Assembly (NCBI GenBank): GCA_003116995.1
Contig: BDSL01000014.1
Coordinates: 744,001 to 808,000 of the forward strand
Direction: 5' to 3'
Length of the DNA stretch: 64,000 nt
Source: Yamagishiella unicocca
Lineage: Eukaryota > Chlorophyta > Chlorophyceae > Chlamydomonadales > Volvocaceae
Position 1 is the first letter of the stretch; every line of letters starts with the position of its first letter. Below are positions 29,714-43,200 of the stretch, in pieces. A program made the translations under genes and the position numbers. The notes beneath the pieces were generated by a model. The model saw only the letters and a list, made by a program, of their open reading frames with translations, did not search any database and was not told where the DNA came from.

Positions 29714-30070
29714 TGCGTGGCGCGAGCCGTGGATTGTTCTGGGCAGCAGCAAATCGGCCCAGATCGGCCCCTGAAAACCGCCTACTTGGTGTTGGCAAGT
29801 TAGCCGTACATGGTGCACGGCTGTTTATTGTCTACACCACGGTGTGTTGCACCGACGATTTGGGCGGCTGGCTACTTCGACTGCTGCTGGCCCGTCAGCG
29901 GATCAGTGGCTTGCTCAGCCCCGCTTTGCCGCGAGCGGGAATGAGGCCGCTGCCACCCACGCGGCCTGCGGTGGCTGCTGCCGCCCCTACTGCAGCCACA
30001 TCCTACTGCGTTGCGCTGCAGCCCTGGATCACACCAGTGCTCTGCCCTGAACTGCCCCGGCGCGGCTGCT
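29714..30070 (+). repeat. Old dispersed duplicate, related to 42600-42930
   Basis: Shares GTGGCGCGAGCCG, CTTGGTGTTGGCAAGTTAGC against CTTGGCGCCGGCAATTCAGC, CCGTACAT, and a run of GGCTGCTG/CCACCC blocks ending in AGTGCTCTGCCCTG. The two copies are collinear but clearly diverged. No coding capacity is evident. Confidence 0.55.
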
Positions 30071-30579
30071 AACCCCGCCCATCACGTGTGGGGCGGCGAT
30101 GCACCCCAAAGTGCTTACCGCCAAACCGGACAGAAACAAGGTGGTGTCCAGTGCGCTTACCATAGTTCCCAACAATGGCTGTTGACGGCGGGTTGCGAGT
30201 TCCCATCTGTCTAGTATGGCCTAGTTGACCCTAGCTCCTGGCGACACCTGTCGTCAGCAGCTAGCCACGTGGGCAGCAACTGGGGAGGCAAAACGTGGGA
30301 CGCCAAAATCTGGTGCAACACTCAACAGTACATTACTCACCCGGGTGGGCGTGTCCTGCTTGGGGCTCGTGGTTTCTAGGATGAGGGGCGGGCAGTTATT
30401 ACGTATGGCTGTATCGTGGCCGCACTCCACTGGTTCATCGGTTGCGGGCCTGCTATGTATGTTGGTCTTTGGTTCCTGATAGGGGAGGCTACAGCTCAAA
30501 TGCCCCCTGGGGTGCTCTTGTTGCCTCTGGACTGTTGACGGGTGTCGTGGTGGTTTGCCGTTGTTACCGTGCGATTGGG

Positions 30580-30680
30580 TTTCTGTCTACTTCCGTCTCC
30601 TTCAGTCTCCGGCCATGTGGCCGGTGGTTCTGCGTTTTGGTAGGCCTGGACTCTGAAGCCCACTGTAACAAGTACGTACT
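30580..30680 (+). repeat. Interspersed repeat, family C
   Basis: Contains CGTCTCCTTCAGTCTCCGGC, a diverged middle, and CCCACTGTAACAAG, matching the order of motifs in the copies at 23868 and 24139. Confidence 0.6.
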
Positions 30681-31279
30681 AATACTACCTTCGAACGTAC
30701 CGGTTTCTCACTTTTGAGGAAGCTCATGGTCACGAACGAAGCGCAAGAAAGCATGGGGCGTCTCGTGGCCGTGTCTACCGTTGGCGCTACCGCGCAGCTG
30801 GGAAAGCTTGGAACTCAGCGCCAATCTGGACGGCACGCACCCGTACGGCATGCGCCCGTACGCTAATGGGCGCCCGTAACCTATGCGGCGAGGTGCTCGC
30901 CCGCCATCACAGCGCGTGTTCGTGGCCATCAGCGCGGCATCAGCCGCCCGGCGGCCTGCCCTCTCCTGTGCTGTCCATTCCTCACGCCACAGCTGCAGCT
31001 CCGACCTCCCCTCACCTCGGACCCCCACCAGCCAGCCCCTACCTGCACCTCCACCACCACGCGTCGGTCGCACAGCGACCCGGTCGCGCAGCGACCCACG
31101 CCTCGCATGGCCCTCATCGCCTCACCTGCACCCGCCCATCCACGCACGCGCCCTTCCTTCCGCAGTTCCTCTTCCCTGCGCCTGCCCTATCTTACCCGAA
31201 CGCCCACAATGTCCCATAGTAGCACGCCCAGCCCGCACCTCCCACTTCCGCTCCCCGACTGCTCCCTGACGACCGCACA

Positions 31280-34200
31280 CTACTGCGCTGGCGCTGGCGC
31301 CGGCACCGCCGCCGCCGCCGTAACAAAGCCGAACACTGGGCTTGCCGGGTAGGCTCCGGAGGTATCGGCCTTGACGCTCGCCGCCAGCTCCGCGACCCCC
31401 GCCTCCGTCACCAGATGCACGTGCAGCGCCTCCAGCTTGAGCGACCGCAGCAGGTAGGTCATGGAGTCGTTGATGACGGACACCTCGGAGAACGGCAGCT
31501 TCACGTCCAGCACCTGCCGACGAGGAAGCGAACCGGTCAGCAGCGGCGACGACGGTGCTGGCGGGCGCGCCAGCCTCGAGGCCCGAAGGCTCGCCCGCAA
31601 AAGGAAAATATGTGTAACTACACGAGGCGTTGCGTTAGTTCCTCGTGCTCCTGTACTGAGTCCATACGGGACCATACGAGCCTCGGAATCAGCTAGAGGA
31701 GCTAGTCGTGAGTGAAACGAGCCTTCAGTAAACGGCTCCTAGTCGCGGGCGCGGACTGCAGACGAGCCATCAGGAAATCGCGTCGGATACGTTTCACTAT
31801 TTGAGGTAGGTGCAAGGCGGCAGCCAACGCCATGAGTACCCAGCCGCGTGGATGGGGCGGATATACCGCGCCAGGCCCGACTACAAATAATTATTATAAA
31901 ATGCGTTACTAGGATATGCTGCGTGGCCGTTACTGTCAGTTAACAGTTACGCCCGATTACCAGCTCTCGCGCAGGCAAGCTTACGGGTGCCGCCATGCCG
32001 GTGGCTCACCTGTGGCCCTGCAGCAGCAGCCTCCTCCATCTTGTACTTGGTGAAGGGCATCACCGCCTGCTTCAGTTGTTTATCCGCCATTGCGCTCATG
32101 GCGGGGTCCTGCGGCAGGCGGACGGCGGGGAGCACAGGGCCCGGAGGCGGGGGAGCATGTACATTACATATGCCGTGAAGCCGACTGCAAAGCAAGGTTT
32201 GTTAAGGAAACGAAGGGAAGCCCCCTTTGGGAGACAACCTTTGCTGTGCAAGAGATGCGCAGGGTGCGCCAGGTGCAACATAGGCCGCCCAGCGGCGCGA
32301 CTGGGGCGGGGCGGTCGAGGGAGACGTCCATCGAGTGCCGGGCGGAGACCGGACGAGCAAGCGGACGTGTTTGCATGTACCGCGCACTGCCAGCAGCAGC
32401 ACGCACCTGCTTGGCCGCCTCCAGCACCGCTTGCGCGGCGTCGGCGGCGAAGGTGCGGCTCTTGGCGTCGAAGCGCGGCGCCAGGGCGCACAGCACTCGC
32501 TCCTGCCAGCCGATGAAGCGCTCCGAAACGAACACGTGCACCGCCACCACGCGGGGAGGGGGCTGCGGCGCGCGGGGGCAGGCGGGGGCAGGCGGGGCCG
32601 GGGGCAGGCGAACGCCAAATACACGCACAGCTGTCGGCACAGTGGTGTCGCGGGATAAGAGGAAGGTTAACGGTGGTGGGCGTTTCCAGGGCAAAGGGCA
32701 ATGCGTCGCGGCGGCCGCAGAGCGGGTTCAGCTACCCGGGGCTCAGGTACCAGAGGCCTGCTCGCTGCCGTCATTCCATGAGCACACTGCCAGTCCGTCA
32801 CCGTTTGTCTGCTGGCGAGCATCATCTGCATGGTGCTCCCCCTCCGCTTGCATCAACACGGCTCTGGCGCCGCCTGCCGCGTACCTCCGCCGCTGGGCCC
32901 TTCTTCTTCGGAGGCGCCTCCGCCTTGGCGATGGCCTTGCGCAACGAGGGGATGATCTCCTCGATGTAGGCGGCCGCGCGCTGCAGGATGGTGTCGGGGG
33001 CCGCACCCGAGGGGAAGCCCACCGTCACGGCCGCACCCTCGCGCTTGAGCAGGTTGCGCCTGGGTGGGTGGGTGGGTGGGTGGGTGGGGTGCTTACTTGG
33101 GTTCGGCGGGGTGGGTGATATGCGGGGGACACACCGGGTTTGGGCCATTCCGGTGCATGACATCATCATCCCGCAGGAGGCGCAGCAGCGCTGTGCTGTG
33201 AGGGTATACAACTATGCATGGGGGAAGCGCATACGCATGTGCTGAGGCTATGTGCGAAGGGACGGCACTGCACTGCAGTGTCAGCTGTTACGGACGTTGT
33301 GGCACGGTCCTGCTGGAAGCCGTACTGAGTTCCCGTCCGTGGCGGCGCTGCCGCTGTTGGCAGCAGCAGCTAGCGTGAGCGGGCTCCACGTGGGAGAAAG
33401 CCCCGGCACACAAAACTCGACCGGACATCTACACATCGTGCAGCACCAGCCCGAAGCGCCTTCCCGGCCCCCGGTCGACATACGTCCTTCGTCGTTCGTA
33501 TCCTCAACCCAGTTCTCCAGCATGCATCTCAAAACGTTTGTTCTAAACGGTTTTTTCACGGGTCTTCCTCGAAAGCCCCCCGGTGTAAAGCTTCCGCCCG
33601 AAGTCTCCGCCGCACCGGCCGCACGAAGACACCCTCATACCAGGACGCAGGCCCCCCTCCCCCTCCCGCCACTCGCCCTGCCACCGGCGCCCCTCCGCCA
33701 CCCACCAGATGTGCTCGGCGGTGTGCGGCGTGAAGGGCAGCAGCAGCAGGGTCGACACCTCGATGTACCGCATCACCAGGCCCCGCTGCATACCGTCGGG
33801 GCCGCAAGCGAGCCTGAACGGGAGAGGGCCAGTCGGGGAGCGGTTGAGGGAGGGGGTCCGTCAGGGGCGGGCGGGAAGGGGGTCCGTCAGCGGTGGGCAG
33901 GAAGGGGGTCCGTCAGGGGCGGGCACAGTGACGGGCGGTTGGGGCAGGAGTGGCAGCGCGGCGGTCCGGCCCCGGGTCGGAGCACCCGGCAGCGGACGTG
34001 AGGCAGGCTGAATCCCAAGGCGGAAAGGAGAGGCGAGGCAGGGGCCTGAGCGGGGCCTGGAGGCCCACGCAACAGAGCTGATGACGTGACGTGAAACTCG
34101 GCCGGGGTGATCTCGAGACACACCCAGCCGCGTGTTCCAGCACTTCGCAGCTACAGAGGCAGCTACGGAGCCCCTGCCCCACCCTGCCCCACCCTGCCCC

Positions 34201-37200
34201 ACCCGGCCCCACCCCGCCCCACCCGGCCCCACCCGGCCCCACCCGGCCCCACCTGTAGATGTCCCTGGCGTTGCCCAGTTCGTACGCCGCCGCCTTGAGC
34301 GCCTCCCGGAAGGCCATGCGCTCGAAGGCGTCTCGGGTGGCCGCGATGGCCACGTTGATGGCGTTGTCGAACACGCGGTCCGCCAGCAGGGCGTCGGGGG
34401 GGCCCTCGCGCAGACCTGCGGGGTCGGGGGGTGGAAAGACAAGCGAGGCGTGGAGGCGTGGAGAGAGGCTGGGGAGGGAAACGGAGGGAAAACCGGGGAA
34501 GCTGGGCAAGGAACCGCAACAACACACCCGCCTCTGCTTCCGCAATGATTGGGCATCAGGGGTCCTCCAGGTCCTCCAGGTGATCCACGGAGACGGAGCC
34601 TCGAACCCATGCCGCCGCTTCCCTCCCCCCCTTGGACGCCCTCGCCCGCCGCCCCACTGCACTACCCCCGCTGCCCGTATCCCGGGTCTCCACTCTACCC
34701 CATCCCGTACCAACACATTCCCGCATCCCCCGCCCCTCCCGCCCCTCCCCGCCCCTCGCCCCTTCCATATTCAGACCACCGGGTCCCTCTCAACCTCCCG
34801 CCCCCTTCCAGGTTCGTGCCTACCCGAGCTGGGCAGCAGGCACTCCTCGATCCAGGTGAGCTCCTTCGTGATGCGCAGGATGGCGGCGTTGGCGGTGGTG
34901 GTCTCGAAGTTGGCGTCGTCCAGACCGTCACCCGCGTCGGCCAGCGCCCAGCGCATGGCGTCAGCCGAGTACTCTTGAATGGCCTAGCGCGCAGCGGTTA
35001 AAGCACCAAACACGGTGGGCGCAGGGTTGGAGGTGCTCGTCAGCATAAGGCCCGTGCGGTTGTGCCGGGTGTGTGGGTGGTGGTGGTGGCGAGAAGACCC
35101 GATTACAGGACATAGGAGGGGGAGGGGGAGGGGGAGGGGCAGTGGGGTTGGCGAGAAGACCAGGTTACACGACGAAGGAGGAGGAGAAACACTCAACGAA
35201 CCGACTAGGCCACGATGTGCCCGGGGGATGGGGTCAGATCCGGGGGCGGGCGCGGCTGGGAAAGGAAGGCTGAAAAGAAGCAGCGGGAGGGCGCCCCGCT
35301 GGGTCCTGGGTGTCCGCCTCCCGCCGCCTCGCCTCCCTCCCCCCTGTTGGGCATCCACGGGTCTTCCTCCCCCCCCTGTTGGCCCCCACCTCGCTCAGCG
35401 TCTTGAAGTTCCCGGTGCTCTTGCTCATCTTCTCGCTGTTCAGCAGCAGGTGGCCGTTGCAGCGGATGGCGCGAGGCCACTTGGACTTGTCGGCGGCCCA
35501 CACGGCGGTGTGGTTGTACAGGGCGAAGGTGAGGTGGTTCTGGATCAGGTCCTGGGGGGAGGCGCGCAGGGTGCGGGGTGCAGGGGCAGGCGGGCGGGAA
35601 GGGGGTGGGGGCACGAGGGTGGGCTGCAGTGCCGATGGCGCTGTAGGGACGGGCGAGTTCCCGCGCATCGGGTGTGACTTGGGAGTAAGGACCATGGCAG
35701 CCGGGGTCGAACATATACACTTGCAGGCCCGCTAAGGGTCTTCCACCCGGAGAACGTGTGGACGGAGACGTGTCCCGTAGCGATGGAAGGCCCGGCTGCC
35801 AGGAGGACGCAGTGGTCGCACGGCGGCGGCGGCGGAAATGGCCCCAGCGCGGGGACCTCCCCCCATCCACGACTAACGCCCCAGGCAAGCCCCCTTGCAC
35901 GTGACGGGAGCATGGGATGCAGCGCAACGCAACTCCGACCCCATGGACCCCGCCCCCTCCCTCCCCCCTCCCTCCCCCCTCCCTCCCCCCTCCCTCCCCC
36001 CTTCCCGGCCCTTCCTAAACGGCTTTTTCTTTCGTACACAGGTTTTCCTCGCAATCATCCCCCCCCTCGCCGCCCACCTTGCCGCTGACTCGCAGGTCGA
36101 AGGGGTACCAGTACTCGAACTCCCGGCGCATGGTGGCCAGCACTTCGGGGGCGATGGCGCAGTCCTTGGGCGCGTCCTTGGCCATGAAGATGTAGTCCCA
36201 CACCTGGGGGCGAGGGGGGAGGAAATGAACACGTGTTATAGTAAACCGCGAGTAAAAAGCCTACCTGGGAAAGGGGTTTATCTGGGAGGGGCAGGCGGGG
36301 TTAGTGCAGGACAAGCTGACGTCGGGGCGGGCTGTGTGTGGAGGGTGGAGCGGGATGTGCCATGTTATCGTTGACGGCGCTAGCTGTCAGGTCCCCCGGG
36401 CTTCTCGACAGGAAGGCAGACCCACATCCTAACATGGCCACGACTGGGCTTCCTGCGTCGTTAGCCCACGACTTGGCTTCCTGTGTCGTTACGTGAACAA
36501 GCACCCACGCCTCCATCGCGACCCACACCGCCGCCACCGGGCCCCTCCACCCCTCCGTCGCGACCCACACCACCGCCGCCGGGGCCCCTCCCCCCTGCAT
36601 CGCGCCACTCCCTCACCTCGGGCGTCATCTGCTCCGGCGCGATTCCGCTCTTGTCCTGTCCGTACATGTCGCCCTTCTGCAGGATGTGCGCCACCGTGTA
36701 GTAGGCCATGTAGATGGTGGAGTCGGACAGCGACTCGATGAGGTACTGGGGGTCCCACGGCAGGCGGGTGCCCAGGCCGAAGGAGCGGCTGCAGGCCCAC
36801 TGCTGCAGCCAGCCTGGGGGGTGGAGAGGTGGTGGAGGTGGTCGAGAGGTGGGGGGATACAGGTGGGGGGATACAGGTGGGGGGAGGGGGAAGATGGGTG
36901 AGGAAGGTCCGTGGCTCGGCACGGGGGCTGACGGGAGAGGGGAGAGGGGCGGGGGGGTGATGAAGATATAGCCGCGAATCCACGGGGGGGGGGGTGAGGG
37001 AGGCGGCGCTGCCGGCGTGGACGAGGGTTGGGGAGGGGGAGTAGGGTGAACACATTCGTGGCACCCGTCAGCCAGCAAGGAACGAAACGGTGGGGCTGGT
37101 TCGTTGCTTCGTTGGTTCGCGTGACGGTGACAATGACCAGCCCTGAGCATGATGGGGCGGGTGAAAGAGGATGTGCGGTGGGATGTGAGGTTGCGTGTCT

Positions 37201-40200
37201 ACCAAGATAATGGGTACCACGTGAGCTTGGGCCCGCCCTCCCCTGAGCTGCGGCATTGATTGAAAATCTTAGGCCCGCCCTCGCTGCGCACTCGGCGACT
37301 TGATGACGCACCCAGGCAGAACTGGAACTGCGCGCGCGTGTCGTCGCTGTACGTCTCAATGCGCGACAGCGCGTCGCGGGTGGCGGCGACCCACTCGTCC
37401 TCGCCGTACGTCATGTACCTGTACGGCAACGGCGCGCGCACGCAGCACGCAAGCACGGTCGGTCCCCGAGGGCGGCGGTGGCCGCCTTCCGCACCCCCCG
37501 ACTTGAGGGATAAGGCCCCAGATCCCCCCACTCAAGGGATAAGGCCCCAGATCCCCCCGTTTCATGGGATAAGGCCCCAGATCCCCCCGTTCATGGGATA
37601 AGGCCCCAGATCCCCCCGTTCATGGGATAAGGCCCCAGGTCACTCGACTGAGCAGTAATTGTGCAAGCAGGCGCGCGGAGATGAGCCACTTGATGGAGCG
37701 GCAGCCGCCGCTGCACCCCCAAAACTCCCCACCCTTCTCCACCACCCTTCGCACCACCAACCCCTTCCCACCCCCCACCCCCACCCCGCCCCGCTCCGCA
37801 CCCACCGCCCAAGCCCCCCCCCCCCCACACACACGTCCCGGCCCCAGCCCCCCCGGCCCCCTCCCCCCGGCCCCCTCCCCCCGGCCCCCTCCCGCCGGCT
37901 CCCTCCCCCCCGCCCCCCCCCCGGCCCCCCCCCGGGCACCCACCACTGGTCCGTCAGCGCCACGACGCACTCGTCACCGCTGCGGCTGATGACCTGCCGC
38001 TCTGGCTCGCTGTACATGAGCGCGCGGCCCGCAGCCACCATCTCCTCGCGGATGATGGGCTTCACCTCCGACACCTTGCGGCCCGAGTAGGGGCCCACGA
38101 TCATGACGCCGTCGGTGAAACCCTGGTGTCGAGGCGGGCGGGCGCAGGGGGCCGGCGACAGAGGTTCGGGATATGGGTACTGCGCACGGGGACGGCCCCA
38201 TACGGCCGGCCGGGGGTTCGAGGGAAACCCGTGGATGTCCGGCCGGGGGAGGGTTGGGTCGCGCTAGCTCGGAAGAGGCCGCCGACGAGGCCTCCACGCA
38301 AGCTGGCCATCACCAGGACCTCATTGGAGTGTGGATGGGACGGAGGCTGGGGACGCGGGTTTTTGTTGGAAGAGCGCGTGGATGCCAACAGATCGGCCGT
38401 CCGACCCCGACCCCGATCTCCCCTCCTCCGATCCCGACCCCAACCCCGAACCCCCTCCGAAACCCCCCCTCCGAAACCCCCTCCGGGGCCCCGTCCGAAC
38501 CCCCCGTCCAAAGCCCATCCGAACCCCCACCCGAACCGCCCCCCGGCTCCCACCTTTAGGTACACCAGCCCCTTGGCCTCCGCCAGCTTGACGGTGTCGT
38601 TCTGGCTGCTGACCTTGAGGTCCTCGCACACCTGCGGGGGAGGGGGGGGGGAGGGAGGAGGAGGGGGGCCAACCGGGTTGAAGGGGGTCAGGGTAGGTTG
38701 AGGAGGAAGAACCAGGAGCCAGGCAAGGCCCAGCCCTCCTTCAGGGCGCTTAGGACAGAGACATGAGGCATGCCCCTTCGGGCGAAGAAGGCCGTTTGGG
38801 AGGCACCGCTGCGAGGTGGGACGCGCACTGCTCGCAGCTACAGCCAAGAAGCACCAGATGCGAGTGCAGGCCGTACATGGACTTGCACGGCGAACACGTG
38901 CACGTCACGCCGCACACGCGATGCGCGTGTGTGCAGACCTGCATGCAAGTTCCCCGGACGAACACTACCCTCCCTCCCTCCCTCCTGCACCCCAAACGTC
39001 GTTGCTGCTGCTGCTGTCCGAGGCCGCTGTCGTGCTTTCGGCAGCGCGTGAGGAAACGAACCGCGCGCGGGAGGTGGCCCCCTTGCGCTGCCTGCTTGCG
39101 CTGGCGGCGGTGGTGGTTGTTCCGCTGCGGACTCGCTCACCTTGACAGCGGCGGTGGTCCCGAAGCCGGGGATGTCGATAATGGGGATGACCTCGAACGG
39201 CAGCACCCACTCGTCCTTGACGCCGTACTTCTCACGCAGCTTGGGCTTCTTCTTCAGGTCCTGCGGGCAGAAAACACACAGGAGCCGGGGGAGGGTGCAT
39301 GGGCAGGTGGGAAGTGGTGGAGGAGTCCCTTGCCCCGCGCTACTCCATCCCACCCTCCTCACGCCTACAACTCCCTAGCGCCCGCCCCGCCGCCACTCTC
39401 CGACCCCCCCTGGCGCCTTGCACCCCACACCCCACACCCCACCACGCCGCGTCACTCCCGCTTGCTTGGCTATTGTTCATTGGCACTCTCGCGGCTCCGG
39501 CTCAGCGGACGCACGCTCCCGACCTCCCTCCCACCCCGATCCCCGCTCGCCTGCCCCAAACTCCCCCGACCGACCTACCGACCTACCGACCTACCGACCT
39601 ACCGACCCACCGACCCACCGACCCACCCACCGATCCACCGACCCACCGACCCACCGACCCGCCCACCCACCCACCGACCCACCGACCCACCGACCCACCC
39701 ACCCACCCACCGACCCACCGACCCACCCACCCACCGACCCACCATGAGCGCCGTGTAGTCATCCGGCGAGTCGGAGGGCACCGAGGTCACCACGCCCGTG
39801 CCCTTGTTGGTGAGGATGGTCAGCAGCGGCAGCACGTACACGTGGTCATGCGGGCAGTGCGGCGAGCGGACGGGTGTGCCGATCAGGTCCTGGCCCGTCA
39901 GCTCCAGCAGCAGCTCCGGCTGGCCGCGGGTGGGGGTGCGCTCCTGGGAGGGCGCGGGCGGAGGAGAGGGCACAGGCGGAGGCGAAGGCGGGCAGGCGGG
40001 CAGAGGCAGCTTCAGGAATCACGAGTCAGGAGACACGAGCTTCAGCACAGCAGCCATCTCCAGCCGGTGTCTTGGGTCCTCCACGCACACCCTGCCCCGC
40101 TTCTCCCCGGGCCTCCTCGCCCCCCTCCACTCTTCCTCCTCCCCCCCCCCGCCCCGCGCACCTGGTAGGCCAGGTTGAGGGCGGCGCGCTGGGTGCAGAT

Positions 40201-43200
40201 CCAGATCTCGCCGTTCAGGCCGCGGAAGGCGCCATAGTGGCCATCGGGCAGCACCCAGCAGTTGGTCTGGCCGTACATGGTCTCGGGGCGCAGTGTGGCG
40301 GCCAGCAGAAATACGGGGCCCTGGCCCGCCAGCGCCGCCAGCTTGCCTGCGCGGTTGCAGGGACGCGGTTGCAGGGTCGGCGGGTCTCCGGGTTGTGGTT
40401 TGGGGGGTGAGGTTTTGGGCGGCACTCCCTACAGCACGCCCACGGGCCCCGGGCTCTCCTCAACCCTGCACACCCCCAGCAAGGTGGTGGCGGCCAACCC
40501 ATGCCAAGGTCGGTAGGCGTCGCGTGTTTGTCCCCGGCAAACGCGGCAGCCCCCAAAGCCCTCCCTGTGCCCGAGTGGGTGTTGAGAGGGAGCCCGAAGC
40601 CCGGTTGAGGGGGCGGGCCCCCGTCTCACCTTCTCAGCTCCGCGAGACACACACACACACACACACACACAAATACAGACACATACACGCACACACACAC
40701 ACGCATTGACGCCTCGCCTTGCCTCCGGATTCCTTGGTCTCTTTGCGCTCCGTCTCCTTCGCGGCTCAGCTCAGCATTTATAAAACACACGCATTTATAA
40801 AACACACACACGCATCAACTACGCAAGCTGCAGCCGACCACCCTCACCCGCGCCCCACCCGCGCCCCCTGCCCGCACGCACCGTTGAGCTCCACGGCCTC
40901 CATCTTGATGAGCGTGTACTCCTGCGGCCCCACACCCTCGCCGGAGGCTCGGTCGTGGTCGGCGCACGGCTGGCCGTCCAGCGGCGAGTACACCGCGTAC
41001 CTGCACGGAAGGAAGAAGGGGGGGGGGCACAGAAAATAACCGGTTACTCGACCAGGGACCGGGGGGGGGTACAGAAAAGAACCGGATGCTCGACAAGGGG
41101 CCGGGGGGGTACAGAAAAGAACACGTTACTCGACCAGGGACCGGGGGGTATAAGATAATACACGAATCCACGGCCGACAAGGGACCGGAAAAGGGAATCC
41201 GCGGATCCACGGCCGACAATCCAGGGACCGGGGGGGAGAGTAGCTAGGTAAGCACTCCGTGGGAAGATGGACAGCAGGAAAAACACGAGGTCCATGCACG
41301 GGAGGGCGGTGGGTCGCCGCCATGAGGTCGCAAACGACGGGGTTACGGGACGGCCAGCCCGGGCTGGCGGCCTTGCAGCAGTCCACAGCTATTTGCACCC
41401 ACAAGGGGTGTGACGAAGGGGGGGTTGCAAAACCGAACCGGTTACTGGACGTGGGAAGTGTATAGCTGGCGCTTAGGCTTCAGACACCTGGTCGCGCGCG
41501 CTTGCTAGTGCACATGAATGGGCGAAGGGGGTTTATAAGAGAACCCGCGAATCCACGGCCGACAAACCGAGGGCGAAGGGGGGGGCGCGGGGTGCAGGCC
41601 GCAGGTTTGTAGGGCTCCAGGCCGCACCTCTTGTCCTTGGTGATCTTGCCCGCGCGGTAGAGCGTCCAGAACTGCCAGGCCACGAACGAGTCGTAGTAGG
41701 TGTTGACGTCGGTGGTGATGAAGGCGCGCCGCCAGTCCACCCCGCAGCCCATGGAGGTGATGTCGCGCTGCGCCAGCGGCGGAAAGTAGTTCAGCCAGTG
41801 CCCGGTGTCCCTGGGCGTAGCGGCGGGCCGACGAAGGAGGAAGGGGGGCACTTGCGTTGCCAGCTGGAGGTTGGGCGGGTGGGTGGGTGGACGTGTGGAC
41901 GTGTGGGAGTGAGGCGTGGGGTGGCGCAGTCGCCACACAGGACATGACATGGCTTGACGCCACGGGGACTACGGTACCGCGGAAGATCAGGGAAACACCA
42001 GGGGGCCCGATCGCGCCGTTTCGACGGGTGTAGGTGGTGATGCCGTATGTTAGGAGAGGGCGACTAAGCGCGGCCGCCATGCCGCCTGCGGAAGGCGTTG
42101 CCCCTGTGCTAGCCGGCGCTACCCCAGCCGGTCGGGTGGGGGCGCTTGCCACAGCCCCAACAAGCTCCCGCAAGCCACGCAAGCACCCGCATCTCCCCGC
42201 GGTTTACGACCCTTACGACCATCTCCGAGCACCAGGGCCGGCCGCAGGGGCCATAATGGCGGCGGCTGTGATCCATGGATCGTACGGTACCTGAACTCGG
42301 GAATCTGGTCTTCCGGAATGCCGCTCAGCTTCAGGATCTGCCACTGCGTCGCGCCGGGGCCCTTCTTGGCGGCCGCCTTGCTCTTCTTGCCGCTGAATTT
42401 CGTCGGGTCGGCCTTCACCTCGGGCCCGGCGGCGGCGGCAGCCGCCGCCTCAGCCTCCTACAATGCCAAACAACGAGTCCAAGGCGGGGGCGCCGGTCGC
42501 GCTGTCTGGTGGGCTCTACGGAACCGAACAAAGGAGGCAAACCCGCTTCAAGCCTTCAACACGACGAGCATGGGAGTACCCATGCCCTGTTGGGGCTCTG
42601 TGGCGGCGCGAGCCGCGGGTCGTTCGAAACAGCAACAGATAGCTCCAGGGGAACCTGTTACTTGGCGCCGGCAATTCAGCCGTACATACTACACGACTGT
42701 TGTCCATGTCAGGGTGCGTTACATGTACATTGGGTTTTCGGCGGTTGGCTGGGTCGGCTGTGGCCGGTGGCTGGTGGCCTGGTGGTCACTGCGGGTGCCT
42801 GCCCACCCACCCCTACGGCGAGTTGGGAGGAGGCCGCTGCTGCCCCCACGGCTCACAGCTCCTGCTACAGCTGCGTGGCGCTGCCACCTGCCGGCAAGTG
42901 CTCTGCCCTGGAGCGGCGCTGGAGCGGGCCCCACTCCGATCAGTCCGCCTGTATGGGCCACGCAGGCACCCGGGCACCCAGGCAGCCAGACACCCAGCCA
43001 AGTGCAACCTCACACCATTCAACCGGGCAAACCCCTCAAGCGCCCACAGCTTCCTGCGCCGCTGCGCTTAGGACCGGTGGCAGCCCACCCGCCACCATGC
43101 CCCCCGCCGTACCCGCCGTACCCCTCCCGCCGTCACGTGCACCTTCCCCCCAGCCCCCGGGTCTTCTCGCCCCCCCCCAAGGCCCCCCCCAGCCCCGCGT

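Larger units (their letters stand above)
29021..31279. other. Intergenic region with old repeats
   Basis: No supported gene between the start of the LRR-like gene and the 3' end of the leucyl-tRNA synthetase gene. It contains a diverged duplicate of 42600-42930 (at about 29714-30070) and a family C copy at about 30580-30680. The ORFs here have no recognisable products. Confidence 0.5.
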
